Shown one piece after another: positions 14,731 through 22,003 of a stretch of DNA of 37,261 nucleotides. The first letter of the stretch is position 1. Every line of letters begins with the position of its first letter. The position numbers were made by a program, and so were the translations under genes. The notes under the pieces were generated by a model, which was not told where the DNA came from, did no database searches, and saw only the letters and a list, made by a program, of their open reading frames with translations. The DNA is from Acidipila sp. (lineage in GTDB: Bacteria > Acidobacteriota > Terriglobia > Acidiferrales > UBA7541): NCBI GenBank assembly GCA_010365215.1, contig JAAFGT010000037.1:1-37261 (forward strand), given 5' to 3'.

Positions 14731-16185
14731 TCAGTTCTTCTGAGCGTGGCGAGTGGCAAGCCGTCGTTTCACTTTTGGAACCGCATAGAGCGCTGCCCCG
14801 ACCACCAGCAATATAGACGTCAACCCCACAATCTTTACCACGGCGAGGACTTTGTTTGGCTCATCGGCCGCCGGTATAATCGAGAGAACGATGGCCGCAG
14901 TGGTGACTGTGAATCCAACGGTCGCCAGCACTATGGCAACAGGCTTCCCCCCGGGCACGCGAAAGACGCCGGGACCGGCAGGATCCCTCTGCACCTTAAT
15001 CATCACCGCAAACAAAAACTGAAATGGAATGAAATAGGTAATTACGCCCAGGCTCACCATCACGTCATACGCACCCTTCACGCTCGTGCCCGCCTGGCCC
15101 AGAAACACGAACACCAGTGCGACCGCCGTCTGCGTGAGCAGCGCCACGTAGGGCGTTCCCCATCGCGGATGCAGGCGTCCGAAAGCCGCGGGCAGATAAC
15201 GATCGATGCCGGCAACGAAGGGCAGTCGCGCCGTTGCGGCAAGGAACGCTCCGGCGGCGCCCAGATTGGAAAGCGTGATCAGCAGCGCGACGAGCGGGAC
15301 AATGCCGAACCAACCCGCGCCGAGCCAACCCGCGCCGAGCCAGCCCACGCGCTCGGCAGTCGCGGCGATAGCCTGCATGATGCCTTCGAGGCCGTTCAAT
15401 TTCGTCGACGGAAGTGCCAGCAAGACGCACAGCGTGCCGCCGATGTAACCGATGGTTACCAGAGCGCCGCCCACAAAAAGCGCGCGTGGCATGTTGCGGC
15501 GCGGATCTTTTATTTCCTCAGCCATAAACGAAGCGGCTTCGCTCCCGGCGAAGGCGAATGTAAGGATCGACCAGAAAACAATATCGGTGAGCCGTGTGGC
15601 CGGAATCATCGTGGAGCGCGTGAACTGGGTGGCGGACCCGAAGCGCCACCAGGCCAGCAGCCCCATGCCAATAATCATGGCAATCGGCGCCCACATGCCG
15701 ATCGCTCCGATGTTGTTCAACCACTTGCCTATGTTCAGCCCGACGATGTGCAAAATGGTCGCGAGCACCAGCGCCGAGCAGGCGAAAACTATAAAAAAGG
15801 TGGGACTCTTTGCCAGGCCCAGCCACCGCGTACCGCCCAGGTACAAGGCGTTGCCTGCGGCGAAGTAGAGCACGGACGGGAAGTAGGGCAAGTTACAGGT
15901 CCAATACATCCACGCGCACATGAATCCGGAAAAGTCGCCGAAGGCGTGTTTGGTCCAAACATAAAGACCACCTTCTTGGGGAAACCGTGAGGTCAGTTCG
16001 GTGACCGAAAGGGTTAGAGGCAGGTAAAAGGTCAGCCATGCACCCAGCCAGATAATCAGTGAACTGGGGCCCGCCGCTGCCGCGGCCGCAATCCAACGCA
16101 AACTGATTCCCGTCACCACATAAAAAAGAATCAGGTCGCGCAGCCCCATGGCCCGCTTCGGGCTGGTGTTTTCGGGGCTGGCCAT
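14731..16185 (-). CDS. APC-superfamily amino acid permease
   Basis: A 484-residue inner-membrane transporter with about 12 hydrophobic segments, of the amino acid-polyamine-organocation superfamily. The first helix GLRDLILFYVVTGISLRW is followed by ELTSRFPQEGGLYVWTKHAF, which matches the family's 'P..GG.Y.w...aFG' motif. GSEAASFMAEEIKDPRRNMPRAL is the conserved helix 6 region. The substrate is probably an amino acid or related amine. A short repeat GWLGAGWLGAGWFG in the middle comes from a 15-bp DNA repeat. The gene is last in a row of five minus-strand genes and has its own possible promoter with the -10 box only seven bases before the ATG. Its end abuts the tRNA-Leu. Confidence 0.9.
   Translation of the reverse strand: MASPENTSPKRAMGLRDLILFYVVTGISLRWIAAAAAAGPSSLIIWLGAWLTFYLPLTLSVTELTSRFPQEGGLYVWTKHAFGDFSGFMCAWMYWTCNLPYFPSVLYFAAGNALYLGGTRWLGLAKSPTFFIVFACSALVLATILHIVGLNIGKWLNNIGAIGMWAPIAMIIGMGLLAWWRFGSATQFTRSTMIPATRLTDIVFWSILTFAFAGSEAASFMAEEIKDPRRNMPRALFVGGALVTIGYIGGTLCVLLALPSTKLNGLEGIMQAIAATAERVGWLGAGWLGAGWFGIVPLVALLITLSNLGAAGAFLAATARLPFVAGIDRYLPAAFGRLHPRWGTPYVALLTQTAVALVFVFLGQAGTSVKGAYDVMVSLGVITYFIPFQFLFAVMIKVQRDPAGPGVFRVPGGKPVAIVLATVGFTVTTAAIVLSIIPAADEPNKVLAVVKIVGLTSILLVVGAALYAVPKVKRRLATRHAQKN
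15310..15354 (-). repeat. 15-bp tandem repeat inside the permease gene
   Basis: CCAACCCGCGCCGAG occurs twice head-to-tail (15310-15324, 15325-15339), and a third diverged copy follows. It encodes GWLGA units and keeps the frame. It could vary in copy number between strains. Confidence 0.85.
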
Positions 16186-16192
16186 GCCGGGG

Positions 16193-16221
16193 ACACTACG
16201 GCGTTCCGATTACCGCGTCAA
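16193..16221 (-). promoter_or_regulatory. Candidate promoter of the permease gene, leaderless geometry
   Basis: Minus strand: TTGACG (16221-16216), 17-nt spacer, TAGTGT (16198-16193), then seven bases and the ATG. Transcription would begin at or one base before the start codon, and no Shine-Dalgarno is seen. Confidence 0.4.
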
Positions 16222-16278
16222 TCGCCCAGAAACTTTTTTATGGTAGTTAAAAGGGAACCGGCCCGGCGGGTTTGCCGA

Positions 16279-16752
16279 TCAGACGGCGAGGAAGTAGCGG
16301 TAAAACTCGATATCGCGCTTGTAGCCTAATGATTCGTAGAGTTTTTGCGCCGTTAAATTGTCGGTGGCGGTTTCCAGCATCAGCCCGTCCGCGCCGCTGC
16401 CCTCGGCCAGCTCTTTTGCCCGGTCCATCAATGCTGCGCCCACGCCGCGCGATCGCGCTTCCGGCGTGACGAAGAGATCGCTCAAAATCCATTGCGGTTT
16501 CAACGACAATGAAGAAAAAGTCGGATAAAGATGCACGAAGCCGACCGCGGTGGAAGAGTTGCCGGTCTGCACCAGCGCCAAAAACATCACCGACTCTTCC
16601 CGTTTCAGTCTTTCCGCCAGGAAGGCGCGCGTGCCGCGGGGGTCCGGCGGCCGGCGATAAAATTCGCGATAGGCTTCGAACAGCGGAGCGATCCAATCCA
16701 TCTGTTCCGCGCCCGCGCGGGTGATCCGCAGCGTACTGAAGTCTGCATCCAT
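16279..16752 (-). CDS. GNAT-family N-acetyltransferase
   Basis: A 157-residue acetyl-CoA-dependent acyltransferase of the GNAT superfamily. Motif A is LSDLFVTPEARSRGVGAALMDRAKELA, with the R-G-V-G-A pyrophosphate-binding loop. The C-terminal DGLMLETATDNLTAQKLYESLGYKRD is motif B with the usual tyrosine. The acceptor substrate is not predictable. ATG at 16752 is chosen over an in-frame TTG at 16788, because the fold begins at LRITRAG and the TTG is itself part of a possible -35 box. It lies 55 bp after the homocysteine methyltransferase gene on the same strand. Confidence 0.88.
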   Translation of the reverse strand: MDADFSTLRITRAGAEQMDWIAPLFEAYREFYRRPPDPRGTRAFLAERLKREESVMFLALVQTGNSSTAVGFVHLYPTFSSLSLKPQWILSDLFVTPEARSRGVGAALMDRAKELAEGSGADGLMLETATDNLTAQKLYESLGYKRDIEFYRYFLAV

Positions 16753-16759
16753 GCCGACT

Positions 16760-16788
16760 ACAATATCCGTCCGGGGCGTCGGGCGCAA
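16760..16788 (-). promoter_or_regulatory. Candidate promoter of the GNAT gene, leaderless geometry
   Basis: Minus strand: TTGCGC (16788-16783), 17-nt spacer, TATTGT (16765-16760), followed by seven bases and the ATG at 16752. No ribosome site is present. Confidence 0.4.
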
Positions 16789-16807
16789 GATTTAGGAAGC
16801 GGATTCA

Positions 16808-17788
16808 TCAAGCTTTGTCGTGGCCGTAATACTCGTAGGCGGACATGGGCTTTTCCCCACCTTTCTTCCACAGCCGCTTATCCGGCGGGATCTTGCCCAG
16901 CGCCAGAGCCATCTCGCGAATGTGCGTGGCCACCGCGCCGCAGCACGCGCCGATGTAATTGACGCCAATCTCGCGCGCTTCCCGCGCATAGTCGGCCATG
17001 GCTTTTCGCGTAAGCTGCAGCGGGTCGAGACCTACGGGGAATTCCGGCAGGGAAGTAAAGTCCGGTGAGTCTTTCGGCGTGCGATAAGCCACCGGCTGGC
17101 AAGCGATGTAACCGGGAACCGCCGCACGCATCTGCCTCATCAAGGGCAAAGTATGTTCGGGGCTGCGCAGGCAATTGATGCCGACAATATCGGCGCCGGC
17201 GCCCGCCAGGATTTTTGCTGCTTCTGCAGCCGTCTTGCCCTCGGCAGTGACCTCCTGATTTTCAAAGCAGATCGTGATCATCGCGGGGAGACCGGTCTTC
17301 TTCACGCGTTCCAGCGCCAGCAGAGCTTCGCCTACCCAGGAAAATGTTTCTCCAATCATGAAGTCCACACCGGCGTCAACCTGGACGGCAAGCTGCTCGT
17401 CGAACTGTTTTCGCACGGAGTCCTGCGCGGAGCTGGAGTTGGGCTCGTATTTCCAGGTAAGGCTGAGGTTGCCGGCCACCAAACATTGCTCTCCCGCCAC
17501 CTCTTTGGCGATGCCCACGGCCGCGCGGTTCAGCTCTTCGAGCCGGTCTTCCAGTCCCACGGTGGCCAGCTTATCCCTACTGGCATAGAACGTCAGAGCT
17601 TGCAGCACGTCAGCGCCAGCCTCGCGAAATTCGATGTGCAGCTCGCGCAGGGCTTCAGGATGCAGGAGGGCTACTTCCGGCGTAAATGGTCCGGCGCGCA
17701 CCCAACCGCGTTTTTCCAGCTCCAGCAGATAACCGCCATCGCCGAGCACCGGGCCTTCCGCCAACCGCTCGAGAATTCCCTTTTTCAT
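16808..17788 (-). CDS. Homocysteine S-methyltransferase-family protein (BHMT-like)
   Basis: A 326-residue zinc-dependent methyltransferase of the homocysteine S-methyltransferase (pfam02574) family. The N-terminus is VLGDGGYLLELEKRGW, and FREAGADVLQALTFYASRDKL follows the barrel start. The three zinc ligands are present: C206 in VGINCLRSP and C282-C283 in YIGACCGAVATHI. Family enzymes move a methyl group from a donor such as betaine, S-methylmethionine or dimethylglycine-type compounds to homocysteine, making methionine. The start has a strong purine-rich site (GGGGGG) just upstream. It begins 12 bp after the DAO-type oxidase gene on the same strand, so joint action on methylated amines is a reasonable guess, with the methyl donor unknown. 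Confidence 0.9.
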   Translation of the reverse strand: MKKGILERLAEGPVLGDGGYLLELEKRGWVRAGPFTPEVALLHPEALRELHIEFREAGADVLQALTFYASRDKLATVGLEDRLEELNRAAVGIAKEVAGEQCLVAGNLSLTWKYEPNSSSAQDSVRKQFDEQLAVQVDAGVDFMIGETFSWVGEALLALERVKKTGLPAMITICFENQEVTAEGKTAAEAAKILAGAGADIVGINCLRSPEHTLPLMRQMRAAVPGYIACQPVAYRTPKDSPDFTSLPEFPVGLDPLQLTRKAMADYAREAREIGVNYIGACCGAVATHIREMALALGKIPPDKRLWKKGGEKPMSAYEYYGHDKA

Positions 17789-17800
17789 TTCCCCCCCAGC

Positions 17801-18985
17801 CTAATCATCGCGGTACTCATAGGACCCCTTGATGGGATGGCCGTCCGCAAAACGGGAAGGACGAAAAGCGCGAATGTCCACCGTCTTGCCACGCCCGTCC
17901 AACAGCAGCTCGGACATTACCAGTCCCGTGGCCGGCGATATCTTGAAACCCATTCCGGAAAATCCCGCCATCACGTAAAGACCGGTGACGCCGTCCACTT
18001 CACCAAGCAACGGACGGCAGTCCGGGCTCATGTCGTAGACGCCGGTAATCCCGCGCATCAATCCGGCATGTTGCAGCGCGGGTATGCGCCGGCAAGCTTC
18101 CTTAGCCATCTCGCCCAGCGATTCTTCCGAAGCGCGCTGCGGGAAATTGTCCGGATCGACGCCGCGTTTTCCGTAGAATCCGCCCACCAGCGTCTTGTCC
18201 TGCCCGTCGGAGCGGAAATACACGTTGCTGATGGAATCGATGCACGCGCACCCGCCGCCTTTCATTCCCGCGGGATTTTTTAGGATAGCCACTTCGTGCA
18301 TCTCGGCCGCTAACGGAAGTGGAATACCGATCTCCTTGAAAAGAGCCAGCGACCATTGCCCGGTTGCAGCCACCACCACCGGCGCGGCTATTTCTCCCTG
18401 ATCGGTTCGCACGCCCCGGGTCTTATCTCCCGCGACGATCAGCGAAGTGACCTTGGTTCGTGGCAGATAGGTTACGCCGCGCGCTCGTGCGGCATCCAGA
18501 AAACCGTTGGCCACGCCGGCGCCATCGCCATAACCTGAATCCGGCTCGTAGGCGGCGACCTCTACATCTTCGACGTTCCAGTCCGGCTCCATCTGCTTGA
18601 GCTCCATGCCGGAAATCAGGCCGGTGTTTACGCCCAGTTCGCGTTGCATGGCTACATTGGCTTTGAGCCGGTCCACTTCGCCGGCTGGGACGATGCGCAC
18701 GAATCCCGTCCTGCGAAAATCCCCAGTCACACCGACGATTTCTTCCCAGTTGCGGAAAATTTCCAGGCTCTTCACCGCGAGCTGAACTTCCGGCGCAAAA
18801 CTGTAATGCATGCGAATTAGCGCGGAAGAACGTCCGCTGGCTCCCTGGCCGGCAAAATCCTTGTCGACCACCACCACGCGACCCGGCTTGCGTTGCGCCA
18901 GGTGAAACGCCAGCGAAGCGCCCATTACTCCTGCGCCCAGAATAATAATGTCAGCGATCGGAGCTTGCGGATGAGGTGTGATCAC
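17801..18985 (-). CDS. DAO-family FAD-dependent amine oxidase/dehydrogenase
   Basis: A 394-residue flavoprotein of the D-amino acid oxidase family (sarcosine oxidase, dimethylglycine dehydrogenase, glycine oxidase). The dinucleotide fold is DIIILGAGVMGASLAFHLA (12-30), followed by GRVVVVDKDFAGQGASGRSS, whose S/A-GRSS segment matches sarcosine-type oxidases. The C-terminal region has GVTGLYVMAGFSGMGFKISPATG, which closes around FAD. It would oxidise a secondary or tertiary amine such as an N-methyl amino acid. The start is a GTG at 18985 whose bases overlap the TGA of the upstream gene (GTGA), indicating translational coupling. It is followed at 12 bp by the homocysteine methyltransferase gene. 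Confidence 0.9.
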   Translation of the reverse strand: MITPHPQAPIADIIILGAGVMGASLAFHLAQRKPGRVVVVDKDFAGQGASGRSSALIRMHYSFAPEVQLAVKSLEIFRNWEEIVGVTGDFRRTGFVRIVPAGEVDRLKANVAMQRELGVNTGLISGMELKQMEPDWNVEDVEVAAYEPDSGYGDGAGVANGFLDAARARGVTYLPRTKVTSLIVAGDKTRGVRTDQGEIAAPVVVAATGQWSLALFKEIGIPLPLAAEMHEVAILKNPAGMKGGGCACIDSISNVYFRSDGQDKTLVGGFYGKRGVDPDNFPQRASEESLGEMAKEACRRIPALQHAGLMRGITGVYDMSPDCRPLLGEVDGVTGLYVMAGFSGMGFKISPATGLVMSELLLDGRGKTVDIRAFRPSRFADGHPIKGSYEYRDD

Positions 18986-20637
18986 GACTGTTTCCCATGC
19001 CTGTTTTTCAGGTCCCGCAAGACTTGATGCGCAGCGTTGTGCCCCGGAGCGCCGGTAACACCACCGCCTGGGTGGGCGCCTGCGCCACAAAGATAGAGCC
19101 CAGCGATGGGAGTGCGATACTGCGCCCACCCGGCCACCGGCCGCATAAAGAAAAGCTGTTCGAGATTCAGGTCGCCGTGAAAGATATTGCCCTCGGTGAG
19201 CCCATAGGTGCGCTCGAGGTCGAGCGGCGTAAGCACTTGTCGCGCGACCACAGCTCCTGGAACATTAGGCGCGTACTCGCCGATCTTTTTCACCACGCGA
19301 TCGCCAAGCAGCTCGCGCTTTTCGTCCCACGTGCCCTGCCGCAGGCGGTAGGGCACGTACTGCACGAAACACGTCATGATGTGACGGCCGGGAGGCGCTA
19401 AAGTGTTATCGACATTTGAAGCCACGACGCAGTCGACCCACAACTCCTCCGGGATGTCTCCAAATTTAGAAATATCATAGCAACGCTCGGCAAACTCCAG
19501 CGAAGGCACCAGAGTAAATAAAGAGCGCTCGCCCGCCGTAAACGCGATGGGCATGCCGTTGACTCGGGGCTCTTCGCTCAGCACCAGGTTCACTTTGGCG
19601 CACGGGCCGTCCATTTTTATGGCGCGAACCGCCGCGCGAAAATCGTCGGGCAGCTCGCCCAGTTCCACCATGCCCAGAAAAGTACGCTTGGGGTCGGCAT
19701 TCGAGAGCACCAGCGGCGCGGCAATTTCCTCGCCGTCTTCGAGAACAACGCCGCGCGATTTGCCATCCCTGATGTCAATTCTGGCGACCGGCGCGGACGT
19801 GCGAATTTTCACGCCAAGTTTGCGCGCCGACGCTGCCAGCGCCTGAGTAATACTTCCCATCCCGCCCACTACGTGGCCATAAAACCCCTGAATCTCTTCA
19901 GCTCCGCCACTGAGCAGATGAAACAGCAATCCCAAAGCAGAACCCGGCTGGTACGGCCCGCCGTGCTTGCCGTAGACGTTGTTGGCCAGCATCAGCGTCT
20001 TCACTTTTTCGTTTTCGTAATGCCGATCGAGAAATTCGCCCAGGCTGCCGGTAAGAAATGAGATCAGCTCGGCAATCTCCCCGCCGGAAATTTTGCGGAA
20101 CCGCTTTCCAACGCGCAGCAGCTCCAGCGTGCCCTGCATCCCGCGACGGTGAATGTCCGGCGGCGGCTCCAGAAAAAACGGCTGCAGGTAGCGCGCCAGC
20201 TTCTTTAATTGATCGTCCACGCGCAGGAAGGTCTTAGCGTCTTCGCGGGATAGTTGCCGCAGCTCGCTCGCGGTGCGCTCACGATCCGGCCACCAGCACA
20301 CCACGGAGCGGTCCATGAACGGTACCAGCAGCGACGGCGAGCAGGGAATCATGCGCAGCCCGTGCGCGGCGAGGTCAAGGTCGCGAATCACCTCGGGCCG
20401 CAGCATGCTGGCGATGTAGGAAGTCGTTGAAGCGCGGCAGCCCGGCGCAATTTCTTCGGTCACGCAGCGGCCGCCAATCATGTCGCGGCGTTCGAGCACC
20501 AGCGTGGATAGCCCAGCGCGCCCGAGGTAGGCTGCCGCGGTAAGCCCGTTATGACCAGCGCCGATTACAATCGCGTCCCAACCGTTTTTGGAAACACCGC
20601 GTTTCGGCGCTGCTTGAGATGTAGGACCGGCAGTCAT
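18982..20637 (-). CDS. PYROXD2/CrtI-type NAD(P)/FAD-dependent oxidoreductase
   Basis: A 551-residue flavoprotein related to phytoene desaturases and to the PYROXD2 group. It has WDAIVIGAGHNGLTAAAYLG (20-39), LVLERRDMIGGRCVTEE after the first fold, LSNADPKRTFLGMV in the middle and the C-terminal FAD contact LYLCGAGAHPGGGVTGAPGHNAA. Several bacterial homologues are annotated only as oxidoreductases, and no carotenoid genes are nearby, so a desaturase role is not supported. ATG at 20637 precedes the fold by 20 residues; the extension to 20703 runs into the palindrome and is rejected. It is the first gene of the minus-strand run and is divergent from the Rieske oxygenase. Confidence 0.88.
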   Translation of the reverse strand: MTAGPTSQAAPKRGVSKNGWDAIVIGAGHNGLTAAAYLGRAGLSTLVLERRDMIGGRCVTEEIAPGCRASTTSYIASMLRPEVIRDLDLAAHGLRMIPCSPSLLVPFMDRSVVCWWPDRERTASELRQLSREDAKTFLRVDDQLKKLARYLQPFFLEPPPDIHRRGMQGTLELLRVGKRFRKISGGEIAELISFLTGSLGEFLDRHYENEKVKTLMLANNVYGKHGGPYQPGSALGLLFHLLSGGAEEIQGFYGHVVGGMGSITQALAASARKLGVKIRTSAPVARIDIRDGKSRGVVLEDGEEIAAPLVLSNADPKRTFLGMVELGELPDDFRAAVRAIKMDGPCAKVNLVLSEEPRVNGMPIAFTAGERSLFTLVPSLEFAERCYDISKFGDIPEELWVDCVVASNVDNTLAPPGRHIMTCFVQYVPYRLRQGTWDEKRELLGDRVVKKIGEYAPNVPGAVVARQVLTPLDLERTYGLTEGNIFHGDLNLEQLFFMRPVAGWAQYRTPIAGLYLCGAGAHPGGGVTGAPGHNAAHQVLRDLKNRHGKQS

Positions 20638-20661
20638 GGAATGGCTAGGAGCGCATGAAAT

Positions 20662-20677
20662 TAGCACACTTGTGCTA
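20662..20677. promoter_or_regulatory. Perfect inverted repeat between divergent Rieske and oxidoreductase genes
   Basis: TAGCACACTTGTGCTA: two 7-base arms (TAGCACA/TGTGCTA) around CT, 24 bp upstream of the minus-strand ATG at 20637. This spacing is typical of a dimeric regulator site close to a promoter. The rest of the 232-bp gap is AT-rich around 20719-20760 and holds possible promoter boxes in both directions, but none stands out. Confidence 0.55.
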
Positions 20678-20869
20678 GTCTTTCCCACGGCCAATCGACT
20701 CAACTTCTCGTCATTAACGAAAATTAATTATGCGCACAAGCTCTAGTTTTTATTTTCGCCGCTAAGCTCGACGTGCTCCTGCGCGGTTTGCCGCCGAAAG
20801 TCGGGCGTTGACGTCGCCGCCTTGGCCCGTCTTGTGGTGCACGGCTAAAGAATTGAAGGACCGAGAATA

Positions 20870-22000
20870 ATGGGACAGTCACTCCAGGAAATCATCGCGC
20901 TCTACAATCCGGCGGCGCCGCTGGAGCACGCCTCTACGATTCCCGCGCCCTGGTACGTGGACACGCGCATGGCGGAACTCGAGCAACAGACCGTATTCGG
21001 CAGAAACTGGCTGGTAGCGGGCCGCGCCGATCAGGTGACGGCGCCAGGGGCTTACTTCACGACAGAAGTAGCCGGTGAACCGGTGGTGGTCGTTCGCGGG
21101 AATGACCGGGTGCTGCGCGCCTTCTTCAACGTCTGCCGCCACCACGCTGCCACGGTGATGCCCGAGCCATGCGGAAAAACCGAGCACCTGCGCTGCCCGT
21201 ACCACGGCTGGACGTACGGGCTCGATGGCGCGTTGAAGGGCATGACCGAATTCGAAGGCGTGGAGAACTTTGACCGCTCAAAGAACGGACTTGTGCCCGT
21301 GCAAGTGGATATCTGGGAGAAATTCGTATTCGTGAATCTCGATCCGCGGGCGGGCGCGCTGCGGGATTTTTTGGGCGGCCTGGCCAGAATGGTCCAACCG
21401 CTCGGGCTCGACCAGCTCCATTTTCTCGACCGGCGTGAATACACTCTAGACTGCAACTGGAAAGTTTACGTGGACAATTATCTCGACGGCGGCTACCACG
21501 TGCCGTTTATGCACAAGGGTTTGAACAGCGTGATCGACTTCAAGGAATACTTGATTCGCAATGAAGACCGCTATTGCGAGCAGTCCAGCCCGATGCGTTC
21601 GGAGAATGCCAGCGATGCGATGACCGGGGCCACACGGCGCGGCGAGCGCGCGTATTATCTGTGGCAGTATCCCAACTTTATGCTCAACTGGTACGAAGGC
21701 GTGATGGACACCAACCTGGTGCTGCCGCTGGGCGTGGATCGCTGCCGCGTGATTTTTGATTTTTACTTTGCGCAGACCGACGAGGAAAGTAACCTGCGCA
21801 ACCGGCAGAGCATCGAGGTGAGCGGCCGTGTGCAGGATGAGGATGAAGCCGTCTGTGTATCCGTGCAGCGCGGCCTCAAGTCGCGGGCTTATGTGCGGGG
21901 AAGGCTTTCCGTGCGCCGCGAAGCGGGCGAGCATCTCTTCCACCGCCTGCTCCACGCCGATCTGCAAGGCGGCGTGACCGCCACCCGCGCTGCGGACTAA
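20870..22000 (+). CDS. Rieske non-heme iron oxygenase, large subunit
   Basis: A 376-residue oxygenase that uses a Rieske cluster and a mononuclear iron to insert oxygen or oxidatively demethylate. The cluster motif is C89-x-H91 (FFNVCRHHAATV) and C109-x2-H112 (LRCPYHGWTYGLDG). The catalytic iron site is VDNYLDGGYHVPFMH (201-215), with H210 and H215; the third carboxylate should be in the VQDEDEAVC segment near residue 324. The length and the absence of a beta subunit fit the choline monooxygenase/GbcA/CntA type acting on quaternary amines. The electron-donating reductase is not encoded in the window. AAGGA lies nine bases before the ATG. It ends three bases from the M28 peptidase gene on the other strand. 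Confidence 0.9.
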   Translation: MGQSLQEIIALYNPAAPLEHASTIPAPWYVDTRMAELEQQTVFGRNWLVAGRADQVTAPGAYFTTEVAGEPVVVVRGNDRVLRAFFNVCRHHAATVMPEPCGKTEHLRCPYHGWTYGLDGALKGMTEFEGVENFDRSKNGLVPVQVDIWEKFVFVNLDPRAGALRDFLGGLARMVQPLGLDQLHFLDRREYTLDCNWKVYVDNYLDGGYHVPFMHKGLNSVIDFKEYLIRNEDRYCEQSSPMRSENASDAMTGATRRGERAYYLWQYPNFMLNWYEGVMDTNLVLPLGVDRCRVIFDFYFAQTDEESNLRNRQSIEVSGRVQDEDEAVCVSVQRGLKSRAYVRGRLSVRREAGEHLFHRLLHADLQGGVTATRAAD

Positions 22001-22003
22001 AGG

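Noticed and set aside
14641-15990. Plus-strand open frame of 449 codons starting at the tRNA
   Set aside because: It runs through tRNA-Leu and antisense to the permease gene, whose protein is a clear APC transporter.
17153-18283. Long plus-strand open frame of 376 codons
   Set aside because: Antisense to the methyltransferase and DAO-type genes. The composition is that of a GC-rich shadow frame with no recognisable domain.
21800-22000. Frameshift near the end of the Rieske gene
   Set aside because: The VQDEDEAVC, GLKSRAY and REAGEHLFHRLLHADL segments are in frame and fit the usual C-terminus of this oxygenase type.
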